Part shown: positions 1 to 11,700 of the stretch, piece by piece
Position numbering within the stretch: the stretch's first letter is position 1
Layout: each line of letters starts with the position of its first letter
Source: Vibrio ostreicida
GTDB taxonomy: Bacteria; Pseudomonadota; Gammaproteobacteria; Enterobacterales; Vibrionaceae
Direction of reading: 5' to 3'
Length of the DNA stretch: 64,000 nucleotides
NCBI RefSeq assembly: GCF_013074385.2
Contig: NZ_JABEYA020000001.1
Span: 496,001 to 560,000, forward strand
Notes under the pieces: model-generated
What the model was told of the DNA's origin: nothing
Seen by the model: the letters and a program-made list of their open reading frames with translations, nothing else
Database searches by the model: none
Program-made: the position numbers and the translations under genes

Positions 1-744
1 ATCACGGAATTTGTGCCGGAGACATTAGAGTTGCTTGATGCCCTGACAAACGAGGTTTTGTCACAGTATTGGGCCCAGTGGAGTGAACAAATCGTCACGT
101 TTATTGAAGATTGTGCAACGATGACGTTAGAAAAAGGCTATGGGTTCATCGACAAAGACGTGCGAGAGGCGACTTTAACAAATTGGCAATCTTTCCTTGA
201 AAAAAACCTCGATGGGCTGGCTAATACAATAGAAGACATTGTGTTAAAACATGGCAGTGAAATCGGAGGGCTTTTAAAAAAATTACATCAAGAAATGAAG
301 CACTACGTAGAAACACAATCTCAATATTGGTGCGATGTGCCACGAGTATTGGTGCCTATCGATCTCAACCTAAGGAACTTTTTAGTCCATCAAAGCGAGC
401 TATACGCCATTGATCTTGAAACGTTCGTGATTGGCGATCCCTTGTTGGCTTATGGTGAGTTTATGGGGCATATTCATAACACCCCTTTCTCTGAGACATT
501 TAAACAGTACGAGCCAAATTGGACGGTGGAACAAAACAAACAGATACACTTCTACGCATTGCTCTCCAATTTGAACGTATTTTGTTTCGTGGCTGCCAGT
601 GTCGATAAAGGCGTAGAGTTAGACAGCCTCAAGCCTTGGGGCAATACCCATTCGTTTATTGCCCTTATGCAAGAGCACCATCAGGTTTGCTTTGGTGTGT
701 CCTTGAATGAGCATTTTGATGCGTTATCTGTGGTAAGCCATTAA
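1..744 (+). CDS. APH/choline-kinase-fold phosphotransferase, 5' end outside window
   Basis: The reading frame is open from base 1, so the gene starts outside the window; the GTG at 13 is only the first start-like codon inside it. About 120 residues from the visible start is PIDLNLRNFLV, which matches the catalytic loop of aminoglycoside phosphotransferase/choline kinase folds (usually HGDxxxxN): Asp and Asn are kept, His is replaced by Pro. It is followed by IDLETFVIGDP, matching the metal-binding Asp segment and the GDP motif. The ATP-binding N-lobe is not visible. The gene ends 7 bases before the MATE exporter gene and is probably cotranscribed with it, upstream of the NRPS genes. A role in self-protection or product phosphorylation is possible but unproven; the substrate cannot be read from the sequence. 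Confidence 0.6.
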   Translation: MTEFVPETLELLDALTNEVLSQYWAQWSEQIVTFIEDCATMTLEKGYGFIDKDVREATLTNWQSFLEKNLDGLANTIEDIVLKHGSEIGGLLKKLHQEMKHYVETQSQYWCDVPRVLVPIDLNLRNFLVHQSELYAIDLETFVIGDPLLAYGEFMGHIHNTPFSETFKQYEPNWTVEQNKQIHFYALLSNLNVFCFVAASVDKGVELDSLKPWGNTHSFIALMQEHHQVCFGVSLNEHFDALSVVSH

Positions 745-751
745 TAATGAA

Positions 752-2170
752 ATGCCAATGAAAGCCTCACTTGTTCACCGATTTCGTGCCGCGATAAAAC
801 AGTTATCCTTTACGGGTAACTACGTATCGGCACGCTGTTTTGATATGTTCCATATTATCTGCGAAGGGATCATCGTTGCCCAAATAAGTCACCATGCGGT
901 CGCGGCGATGGCCGTTGCCACCGCTTTAACTCGCCTTTTAAGGGCGTTTAGTTATGGCGCATTTAGTGGCACTAGCCTTCAGATTGCAGAAGGGATCGGC
1001 CAGCAAGATAATGGCAAGATCTCCACGGCCTTGATACAAGGTCTGGTGATCACGTTAGTGGTTTCTGTGGTGTGTGGCTTGATTTGCTTGCAAAGTGAAG
1101 TGTTGTTTACGCTTATGGGTATAGAGCCTCAGATCACACAATCACTCGGGGATTATCTATTCTACTATGCTTTTAGCATTCCATTTTTCTATCTCAGTTT
1201 AATTGGCCTACAGCTGTTCTTAGCTTTCTGTGATACGCGCAGTGTTATGATCGTCAACCTCGTCTATCACGGGCTATGTATTACGCTGCAAGCCATATTA
1301 GCCCTTGGATTGTTCGGGGTTCCTCAAATGGGCATGCTGGGGATGGGATTAAGCTATCTTTGTGCCTCGCTCGCTGTCTTTCTCCTCACTACTTTCATTT
1401 TGGCTCGTGGGCGTTTGTATCGAGAGATTGAATGGCTGGCCGTTCGCTCGCAAAGCGTGTTCAGCGACCTTGCTCGTAATGTGGTTACGGGGTGTAAACT
1501 GTCGCTTGCGAGCATTATCGAGTGGTTGTCTCAGCTGTCTCTGACGGTGTTGGCAGGGCTCAACGGTGTTTACGCGATGATTGCTCAGCAAGTGGCTTTG
1601 CAGAGCAGCATGGCGATTATCGTACTGTGCGTCGGTTTTACTAATGGGTTGTCGGTATTACTGCGCAAATTGCTGTCTCAGAACGCCGTGGTCGAAGAGC
1701 CAGAAAAACATGCAGACCGCACTCGGGATGTTGCCAACACTTCCATTATTGTGATCACTGGAGTGACCTTACTGGCGAGTTTAAGTTACATCGTCATTCC
1801 TCGCACCTTTATCGACTTGTTTGCTCATGAATCCGTGCAAAATGACCCACAGCTTATGCAGTTCCTCTATCACGTGATGATGATTACAAGTGCCAAGCTT
1901 TTCTTCGACATGTTAAGAACCATTGTCGGTAATGGTGTGTTGAGAGGGTACAATGATTTAACCGTGCCCCCTCTGATCACTTTGGGTTATTTTATGGTGA
2001 TTGGTGTCGGATTGGGTGGTGTGTTGACGTGTGTTTTCGAGTACGACGCTGAGGTATTATTCATCATGCAGGCTATCGCGTTTTTTATCACAGCGATGCA
2101 TCTATTGGCACGTTGGATGAAACTGGAACCCGTGCTCCGCTTAGTGCCATCCTATGAGTCTAAACTCTAA
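752..2170 (+). CDS. MATE-type multidrug/metabolite exporter
   Basis: A 472-residue, strongly hydrophobic protein with about twelve membrane segments in two similar halves, the size and layout of MATE cation-coupled exporters (NorM/DinF relatives). Features include the N-terminal segment FTGNYVSARCFDMFHIICEG, a glycine-rich first half and a charged central loop near residues 310-330 (EEPEKHADRTRD). It should sit in the inner membrane and export a small molecule in exchange for Na+ or H+. The start at 752 follows the stop of the phosphotransferase gene by 7 bases; a second ATG lies two codons later. Its position before the NRPS genes makes export of the peptide or an intermediate plausible. Family assignment is moderately firm; the substrate is unknown. 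Confidence 0.7.
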   Translation: MPMKASLVHRFRAAIKQLSFTGNYVSARCFDMFHIICEGIIVAQISHHAVAAMAVATALTRLLRAFSYGAFSGTSLQIAEGIGQQDNGKISTALIQGLVITLVVSVVCGLICLQSEVLFTLMGIEPQITQSLGDYLFYYAFSIPFFYLSLIGLQLFLAFCDTRSVMIVNLVYHGLCITLQAILALGLFGVPQMGMLGMGLSYLCASLAVFLLTTFILARGRLYREIEWLAVRSQSVFSDLARNVVTGCKLSLASIIEWLSQLSLTVLAGLNGVYAMIAQQVALQSSMAIIVLCVGFTNGLSVLLRKLLSQNAVVEEPEKHADRTRDVANTSIIVITGVTLLASLSYIVIPRTFIDLFAHESVQNDPQLMQFLYHVMMITSAKLFFDMLRTIVGNGVLRGYNDLTVPPLITLGYFMVIGVGLGGVLTCVFEYDAEVLFIMQAIAFFITAMHLLARWMKLEPVLRLVPSYESKL

Positions 2171-2797
2171 TATCAACGCTGAATCGCTATGATTCTATAA
2201 GATCAATGGGGTCGCGATGTAGACTGCACCCTAACCTTGATGGCACGAGCTATCTTTTGCGAGACGCTAAGCCAGTCGGTTCGCCTGAACAGACTCGGTA
2301 ACCACGCTTCACGGCCTTCATCTCAGAGTCGTATTTTCCCCATAAGAAGTAGCATCTCATTGCTTCGAAGGTTCTCACGCAATACGAAAACGAGTGCTCT
2401 GACTCACATGTGTTATTTAGCGCATCGTCTCGTGCTGCGTGTGTTCATGATCGTTCGCGGTTTTGAGGTGCTTATCTTGAACGCTCCACGAAAGCCATGA
2501 TGGGCGTCTTGCTATTGATAAATGCATTAGTTTTATTGATCTCAATGTCATTAATAAATGGTTTACATTCTCACGTTAATAAGACCGATTTTTGATGGCA
2601 TTTGTTTGCTTTCCAGACCTAACTCAATATTTTTAAACTATTTTTACAATTTTAAATGTTTACATGTGCATATGCATTAAATATCATTTCGCGCTCTATT
2701 ATCCATTATATTTATTAATAGAATTATCTAGATGACGTGAGTGGTGGGTGAAGTACTCCTGCGACACGGAATGTCGATCAAAGTAGGAGATAACGGT
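2171..2797 (+). promoter_or_regulatory. Upstream region of the NRPS genes
   Basis: A 627-base interval without a convincing gene. The first part (to about 2510) has ordinary base composition and short open stretches on both strands that I cannot assign. From about 2515 to 2735 the sequence becomes markedly A+T rich (long runs of T and A, for example around 2580-2730), as expected for the promoter and leader of the NRPS transcript. I see no clear operator or consensus sigma-70 pair. The interval does not encode the missing N-terminal half of the first condensation domain in any frame I checked. Confidence 0.5.
2785..2789 (+). promoter_or_regulatory. Ribosome binding site that decides the NRPS1 start
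   Basis: AGGAG lies 8 bases before an in-frame TTG at 2798 (protein start MKKEDVCQ). The alternatives in the same frame, GTG at 2741 and ATG at 2771, have no comparable Shine-Dalgarno sequence. TTG 2798 is therefore preferred, though an ATG-based caller could choose 2771. Confidence 0.55.
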
Positions 2798-5700
2798 TTG
2801 AAAAAAGAAGATGTATGCCAAGACACGACCATTCATTCATGCAAAGCAGACAATGGGCCTTTGCCAAAGGCGAGTGAGTCTCAAGCCTGTGTCTACTGGC
2901 AGACACAATTGGCAGGCATGCCAGAGCAACATGGGCTGCCACTCGACTACCCACGTCCTTTGACACCATCTTCTAAAATAGGGCGGCACGTCCATCACTG
3001 GGGACCCGCGACGAGTGAAGCATTTCAGCAGCTCTGTTTGACACAAGGCGCCACTGTCTTTTCAGGGGCCTTGGCTGCATTGGCGATTTTACTTGGTCGT
3101 TATAGTTACGAGACCGATATTGTGTTGGGCACATGCGTATCAGAAAGCGAGGCTGATCACCCTGTTTCTCAGCGCTTGGCACTGCGTCTTAACTTAGATA
3201 ACAAGCCGAGTTTTCTGGATCTCCTTGCCCAAAGTGAAGATGTCTATCAGGCAGCTCAGGTGCACAGCGCGGTTGGCTTTGAGCAAGCGTTGGCCTTGGC
3301 CGAACCACAAGAGTCGCACGGCCCTCTTTTCCATATGATGCTGGATGATGGGCAAAGGCCGTCCGGAGGGGTGGAGGCTGAATTTGAGGCGTTGTCCTGC
3401 GATGTTAAGGTGACGTTGGATCACCACCAAGAGGGCTTGCGCGTCACTTGGCAATACAGTGGTGACGTGTTCGAATCTGAAACCATTTCGCGCACCGCGC
3501 AGCAGTTCGATCAACTGATCCGCAGTGTGCTTGCACAACCAGAGCAAGAGATTGAGCGCTTAGCATTAATCGACAGCGAGGAACAAGGTCAAATATTGAC
3601 CCGTTGGAATCAAACGCAACGTGAATACCCCGAGGCGGCTTGTATCCATCATCTCTTTGAAACTCAGGTTGAGATGACGCCGGATCAGATTGCGATCGAA
3701 TTTGAACAGGAAAGCCTGACTTACCGTCAACTCAACATAAAAGCCAATCAGCTGGCTCATCACCTGATCAGTGTCGGCATCGGGCCTGAAGCGTTGGTTG
3801 GTATCTGTCTTAATCGTTCAATTAACATGATGGTCGCGATTTTGGCGGTCAACAAAGCGGGTGGAGCCTATGTCCCGCTCGACCCGAGTTATCCGATAGA
3901 ACGTCTCGCTTATATGATGAGTAATAGTGATGCACAAGTGCTGATCACTGACCAAACATTGTCACAAGCGATTCCTTTGGATGCCGTTCAGCGTGTTCAT
4001 ATCGACGATTCTTCATTTTGGGATTCTTTATCGGAGCGGGCGGAAGCACAGCACAATCCACAACCTGCTGGGCTCTCGTCAGCCAGTTTGGTGTATGTGA
4101 TTTATACATCGGGGTCGACGGGTCAACCTAAAGGGGTCATGAACCAGCACTCTGGCCTTGTGAACCGAATTCATTGGGGACAAGAGGCTTTTTCATTCCA
4201 GTGTGGTGATAAGGTGTTACAAAAAACCGCCTTTGGTTTTGATGTGTCGGTGTGGGAATATTACGGTCCGCTAACAAGCGGTGCGACTCTCGTGATGGCT
4301 AGGCCGGAAGGGCATAAAGATGTCGACTATTTGATGGATATTATTGGGCGAGCCAGCATCAATGTCATTCACTTTGTTCCTCCTATGTTGGCCAGTTTTA
4401 TTGCTGATGGGCGTTTTAGCGATCAGACCCCGAGCTTGCGCTTAGTGGTATGCAGCGGTGAGTCTTTACCCGTCGATGTACAGAACCGTTTTCTGGCTGG
4501 GCACCACGCGCAATTACTGAATTTGTATGGCCCAACCGAGACGTCGATAGAAGTCAGTTATCATCGCTGTACACCTGAATTCAGTGGCCGCTCCGTACCC
4601 ATTGGTCAACCCATTGATAATATAAAATTACATATTCTCGATTCAGCGCTCAACCCTGTGCCGATTGGTATTGTTGGCGAGTTGTTCATCACCGGAGTGG
4701 GCGTTGCGCGTGGCTACCATAATCGAGACGACCTCACCAAGGAACGATTCATTAGTAATCCCCATCAGTTGGATGAGACGGATCCTATCCTTTATCGAAC
4801 TGGGGATTTGGCCCGATGGCTTGCAAGCGGAGAAATTGAATACCTAGGGCGGATTGATGATCAGGTTAAGATCCGTGGGTTTCGTATTGAACTGGGCGAA
4901 ATTGAAACCGCGCTAGGTCAGTGTGAGTCTGTCAGTCAAACGGTTGTGATTGCACATGATACCCCACTGGGCGATAAACAGCTGGTGGCCTATTTGGTGT
5001 CCGCTCAGTCTGTTGACGATTCTTCTCTCTGGTTCACTCAATTGAGTGATGCATTGGCGACGAGGTTACCGGCCCATATGATTCCAGCGGCGTGGGTTAA
5101 GCTGGACGCTCTGCCTTTGACCCCGAATGGTAAAGTGAACCGAAAAGCGCTACCAGCGCCTGCGATGCCGAGTCAGGAAGATTATCAGGCACCGCAAACG
5201 TCGACAGAGGCTAAACTGGCTGAACTGTGGCAAAGACTGTTGCAATCGGAGCAGCCGATCGGCCGACAGGCTAACTTTTTTGCTCTGGGCGGTCACTCTC
5301 TGTTGGCGATGCGTCTGCTGACCGAATTAAAAGCGCAGTTCAATGTGCATTTGGCAATCCATACTATTTTTGAAGCAAGAGCCTTGCATCAACTTGCCGC
5401 GGAAATTGACGCTGAAAATCAGGGTCAGTCGGTTGTTTCCATTGTCCGACGCAGCGATGACAGGCCTGCCCCCTTGTCTTTCTCACAGCAACAAATGTGG
5501 GTTCTTGATCAATTGCAGGGTTCACATCAATACAACATTCCATTGATATTAACTTTGGAAGGTCAACTCGATCGGGGGGCGTTGGTTGACGCGGTTACCC
5601 AGATCGTTAATCGTCATCACGTTCTTCGTACCGTGTATCTCCAGAATCAACAAGGTCAGGTTCACCAGATGGTTTTAGGGGACATTGGCCAGTTTCCTCT

Positions 5701-8700
5701 CCCGACTTCTGTACTCTTGCCGCCAACCGACAGCCAGTATCGGTCCTTATCTGAGATTCAGGATCACGTGATTCACCGTGAGTTTGATTTATCTAGTGAT
5801 CTCATGTTGCGTGGTCAGCTGGTTGAGATCAGTAAAAACCAGTATCAGGTGATTTTTGCTTTCCATCACATTGCAGCGGATGGATGGTCGCTGAGTGTGT
5901 TTGAGAAGGAATTGGCAGAACTTTATCAGGCAAACAAGCGCTCAGAGCAAAGTCAGCTTACGAGTTTGCCAGTGCAATATATCGATTTTGCTGACTGGCA
6001 AAGAACGGCGTCAGATTCGCTGCATTCTGACGAGCAGCTTCAATACTGGAAAAACCGTCTCAAAGGGATCCCTGAGCTGCACAGCTTGCCTACCGATAAA
6101 CCTCGGCCGACCATTCCGAGCTTTAACGGCGGTCGTTATCGTCATCGACTCGACACTCGTCAGCTTGAAGCGTTTAAAGGTGTATGTCAGAGTCGTGGAG
6201 CGACGCTATTTATGGGGTTGCAGGCCTTAGTGTCGACCTTGATAGGCCGACACAGTCAGGAAAAAGACATTGTCATCGGGACGGTGGTGGCCAATCGCGA
6301 TCATGCTGAAGTCAGTGATTTAATCGGCTTTTTTGTCAATACCTTGGTCTGTCGCACCGACCTGTCTGGACACCCCACGTTTGAGCAATTGTTGGAGCAG
6401 TGTAAACAGAGTGCACTTGGCGCTTTTGCCAACCAAAAACTGCCTTTTGAGCGCCTTGTTGATGAATTACAGCCCGATCGTTCTCTGAGCTATCACCCCT
6501 TATTTCAAGTCATGATGGTGCTGCAAAATAACCAACAGGCCCTTTATCAACTTGATGAACTCAAGGTTACCCAGACGCAGCCTGACCGTCATTACGCGAA
6601 ATTTGATCTAACCCTTAATGTGATCGAACAAGGTGACCAACTGGTGCTGGATTGGGAATACAGTCAGGACTTATTTGTTGAAGAAACGATCGCGCGTTTG
6701 GCGGAGCATTTACAGGTTTTGGTCCAGTCCGTGGTGATGGATCCAACCTGCCATGTGATGATGTGTGATCTCTTGACTCCACAAGAACACCAGCAACTGA
6801 CGTTAGAGTGGTCAAAAGGGCCTGAAACGGTCATGGAAGCCGATGGTATCCATCAGGTGTTTGAGCAGCAGGTAGCGCGTCTACCAGAGGCGCCTGCCTT
6901 GTGCTATCAGGGCCAATTTGGGCACGACAGCTTGAGCTATGCTGAAGTCAACTCAAGGGCAAATCAGATCGCACATTTATTGCAGCATCATGGTGCGCAG
7001 CAAGGTGACATTGTTGGTGTGTGCATTGAGCGCTCTGCTTCTTTGTTTGTAACCTTGCTCGGAATACTCAAAGCGGGTTGTGCCTATTTGCCGCTTGACC
7101 CTGACTACCCGCTCGCACGGCTGGAGCATATGATCACCGACAGTGGTGCAAGTACCATTTTGCTTCATGATCGTCTACGCGAGCGATTGCCGGAGACTCA
7201 GGCCAATCTGATTGCGTTGGATCACCACGACATCGAGGAGCAATTGAACGCTCTGGGCGAACAACCCTTCCAGTCGACGGTGGCCGTCACGGCTCAGGAC
7301 ATGGCGTACATGATTTACACGTCTGGCTCGACGGGCAAGCCCAAAGGGGTCATGCTTGCTCACCAAGGCTTGGTCAACCTTGCCTATGGGCAGCAATCTT
7401 TGTTGAACACGACATCACAAAGCCGTGTCCTCCAGTTTGCATCAATCAGTTTTGATGCCGCTACTTGGGAGTGGGTGATGGCGCTGTGCAGTGGTGCTCA
7501 GCTCTATATTTACGATGATGCCTGCATCAAATCAGGCAGCGAACTTTCAAAAGCGGTGAATCAGGATCAATTGACTCACGCAACCTTGCCGCCAGCTCTG
7601 TTACCGGTGTTGGACTTGGCTGAGTGGGAAAGCGTTAAAACGTTAGTGGTTGCTGGAGACGCGTGCCCACCGGATTTGGTTACCCGCTGGGGCAAAGGGC
7701 GAGATTTCATCAATGCTTATGGCCCGACAGAAAGTACCATTTGTGCGACGTTAGGGAGATTAGATCCTGATAGCGGCCTTATCCATATCGGTAAGCCAAT
7801 ACCTGGCGTTGATGTTTTGGTGTTGGACGAACATCAATGCCCTGTCCCTGTAGGCGTGCTCGGAGAGCTTTATATCGGCGGTGAAGGGCTGGCGAAAGGT
7901 TATCACAATCGAGTTGCCCTAACGGAGGAAAAATTTGTTAGGCACCCAAGTGATGCTAGCCAAACCTTGTATCGAAGCGGAGATAGTGTGCGTTGGTTAC
8001 CTGATGGTAATTTGGAATTTATTTCACGCATCGACCATCAGGTCAAAATCCGTGGTTTTCGGATAGAGTTGGGTGAGATTGAAAGTGCGTTATTGAGCTA
8101 TTCAAATATTCGCTCCGCCCATATTGAAGTTCGTGAAGATCAGCCAGGTGATAAACGTCTGGTCGCTTATGTGGTCAATCAAGATAATGAAATCAGAACG
8201 TATGCGGAGTTCATTTTGTTGTTGTCTGAGCAACTACCCGGCTACATGTTACCCAGCGCGATAGTGGATATGGACGCTCTGCCACTTACCCATAACGGCA
8301 AAATTGATCGTGCTGCACTGCCTGTCCCCATTTACCAGTTGCAGGCGCACTATGTCGAGCCTGTGACGCCTAGTGAAACCGTGCTTTGTGAGATTTGGCA
8401 GCAGGTGCTGGGTGTGACGAAAATCGGCACACATGATAACTTTTTTGCTATTGGTGGGGATTCGATTCTGGCTATTCAGGTGGCGTCACGTGCACTGCGA
8501 GCTGGCTATGCACTCACCACTCGGCAGCTGTTTGAATTCCAGACAATACAACGATTGGCCCCGCATATTTATCGGGTTGAAAAGCACACGGAGTCCGCTG
8601 GGGTTGTCGAGGGTGAGCAGCCATTACTGCCGATTCAACACTGGTTGTTTGAATTCGACAAGACGGATTGCCATCATTTCAATCAGGCCATGCGTGTGAC

Positions 8701-11700
8701 GTTATCAGATGAGGTCAGCGTGGCGCACTTGAAGCAAGCAATGAAGGCCATCTACCACCGTCATGATGTGTTCAGATTGGCCTTTCGCCATCAAACTCAG
8801 CGTTGGCAGGCCCATTATACTTGTCTCACCAATCAGGATGTCGATAACAGTTTGATTCACACGACGTCAGACGCGTCTTTTGAGGCGGCTGTTAGCGATG
8901 CGCAGCAGGGATTTGAGCTTGATCAGGCACCGCTCTCCCAATGGGTGCTACTCGACGACAAAGCACAGCCTCTGACGATGACATGGGTGATCCACCATCT
9001 TATCATCGATGGGGTTTCATGGCGTATTCTACTTGATGATCTTCAATTAGCGTTGCGCCAGCTAGGCCGCGGCGACACGATTGATCTTGGCCCGACGTCC
9101 AGCAGTTATCAAGCGTGGGGCCAGTGGTTGGCGTCCTTTGCTCACTCGGCACAACTGGAAAGTGAGCGTCCCTATTGGCATGAGATTGTTAGCACGGAGA
9201 TTGCGCCTATTACGCCGGAACTTTCGGAGCCTGAGGGCGGCTTAGATGACAGTGGGCATCAGAGTGACACCGTTACATTGGCGCTGACGGCAGAGGCGAG
9301 TGCGAATCTATTGCATCGATCGAATCCGTGTTACAACACCCAGATTAACGACTTGTTACTGACGGCACTGCTGCGTACCGTGACTCGCTGGCAGGACAGC
9401 AATCGAATTCGGATAGAATTGGAAGGCCATGGGCGTGAAGTCATTGATGATTCACTCAATCTTAATGAAACCTTAGGTTGGTTTACGACGACTTACCCAG
9501 TGATCTTGTCGGCGGAATCGACGGACATCGGTGAACAAATCAAAGCCGTTAAGGAACAACTAAGGGCAGTACCTAATAAGGGGATAGGCTATGGGGTGCT
9601 CAGATACTTAACCGATCGCGAACATTCACATCCTCAGATCGATATTCTTTTCAACTACTTGGGTCAGTTTGAGCAAGGCTGCAATAAGGGTCAAGACGAT
9701 GTTATTGTCAGTAGTGAGTTTGAATCTTCTCAAGCCTGTATGAGTCAGGCGCGTCAGCGTTTTAATACTCTGAGTGTTGAAAGCATTGTCCAAGGCGATC
9801 AACTGCACATCAGTATCGAGTTCAATCAGCAGCAATTCAGTCGCCATGCGATGACGGAATTGCTTGAGCAGTACCATGACGATCTTACGGCGATTGTGAC
9901 TCATTGCCAATCGGCACCTGAGCAAAAGACGCCGAGTGATTTCCCGCTGGCACAGATCAATCAGGACAGACTGGACCGATTGCAAACACAGCATAATATC
10001 GAGGACATGTATCCGGCGACGTCGATGCAGTCGGGTATGTTATTTCATTCTCAGATGTCCCCAGAATCTGGGCTTTACATGACTCAAATGGTGCTTGAAC
10101 TCGGTGCACTCTCACCACAACGACTAAAGCAGTCTTGGCAAACGTTGGTCGCAAGACACAGTGCATTGCGAACTGCGTTTATCCATACCGGTTATGGCCA
10201 GCCGCTACAATTGATTGCCGCTGATGTTTGTGTGCCTTGGCAGGAAAAACAGTGGTTGGATCTCGATAACGCAGCCTTTGAGCAACGTTGGACTGAGCTA
10301 CTCGCTCAAGAAAAACACCAGCCGTTTGATGTACAGCAAGCGCCACTGATGAAGCTCGCTTTGGTACAAAAGGCGCCACAAGAGTTTCGATTGGTTTGGA
10401 CCCATCATCACGCACTGGTAGACGGCTGGTGTTTGCCAATATTGCTAAAAGAACTGGTGGAGATTTATCAAAATCCAGCGAATGCTTTGATGGATTCACC
10501 CGTCGTACCATATCGTCAATATATCGAATGGCTGCATCATCAGGATGTGGCGAAAGCGAAACAGTATTGGGTTGATTATTTGTCTGGCTTTGGGCTACCT
10601 ACGTCCATCAGCCAAGCACTGCCTAGTGTAAAAAGTGACGGGCATGCTTCAACTGAAATGGGGCAACACCTCGAATGGCTCAACCCCGCTTTATCTGCCC
10701 AACTGAGCGCGCGTGCGAAACAAATGAATGTGACGTTAAGCAGCCTATTCCAAAGTGCTTGGGCACTGCTGTTGAGCCGTTATTGCCGTACTCGAGATGT
10801 CGTCTTTGGTACGACTCGCTCAGGGCGACCGGAATCGCTCATTGGCGTTGAAAGTATGATAGGCCTGTTTATTAACACGTTACCCGTTAGAGTGCAGCTG
10901 CCTGAAGGCAATCAGCCTGTCTCGGAGTGGATTCAGCAGTTAAACCAATCTCAGGTAGGGCACGATCAGTTTGCCCATACTTCTTTGGTTGATATTCAGT
11001 CTTGGAGTGAGGTGGACAATGAGAATGCTCTGTTTGATTCGATCATGGTCTTTGAAAACTACCCATTTGAAGCCGGCGACTTGGCGTCAGATGCTGACAA
11101 TAGCCTCGTTATTAAGGGCCTCAGTGCCCTTGAACAAACAAACTTCCCACTGTCTATTGTGGTTGTTCCAGGGCAAAGCATTGCGCTTAAAGTGCTGGTA
11201 AATGGGGAGGCGATTACGCTGAGCGCTGCGCAACAAGTTACCGCGCACCTAAAGACGATTCTTGAATCGATGGCGGAGAGTGTTAGCCAAGGAATTGATG
11301 ATATTTCACTGATGAGCGAGCAAGCTGATATGGCGAAACCCAAACCGACGTCGGTTGAGTTTAGCGGTGTGGCGACGCCGTTCCGGTCTATCGCAAGCCA
11401 ATACCCAGATAAAATCGCGTTAACCTATGACGACCAGTCTTTGAATTATGCTGAGCTCGACGGCCGCTCTGATCGTTTGGCGAGTTATCTGATCAGCAAA
11501 GGCGTCCAACGCGGAGATCGAATAGGCTTATACCTTGAGCGTTCGGTTGACTTGATTGTCGCGATGCTGGCGATCATGAAAACAGGATCGGCTTATGTCC
11601 CACTTGACCCAGATCAGGGGGCGGAGCGTCTGGATGTGATCATGCAAGACTGTGATGCACGACTAATTGTATCTCATCATGCGCTCGCCGATACATTGGT

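Noticed and set aside
2237..2500. Open frame of 87 codons between the MATE gene and NRPS1
   Set aside because: No ribosome binding site, no recognisable motif and composition unlike a protein. An open stretch on the minus strand in the same place is equally unconvincing. It could be a decayed remnant, but nothing supports a name.
2171..2797. Missing N-lobe of the first C domain encoded upstream in another frame
   Set aside because: No HHxxxDG-like coding or LSFAQQRLW-like segment was found in the three forward frames, so a simple frameshift does not explain the truncation.
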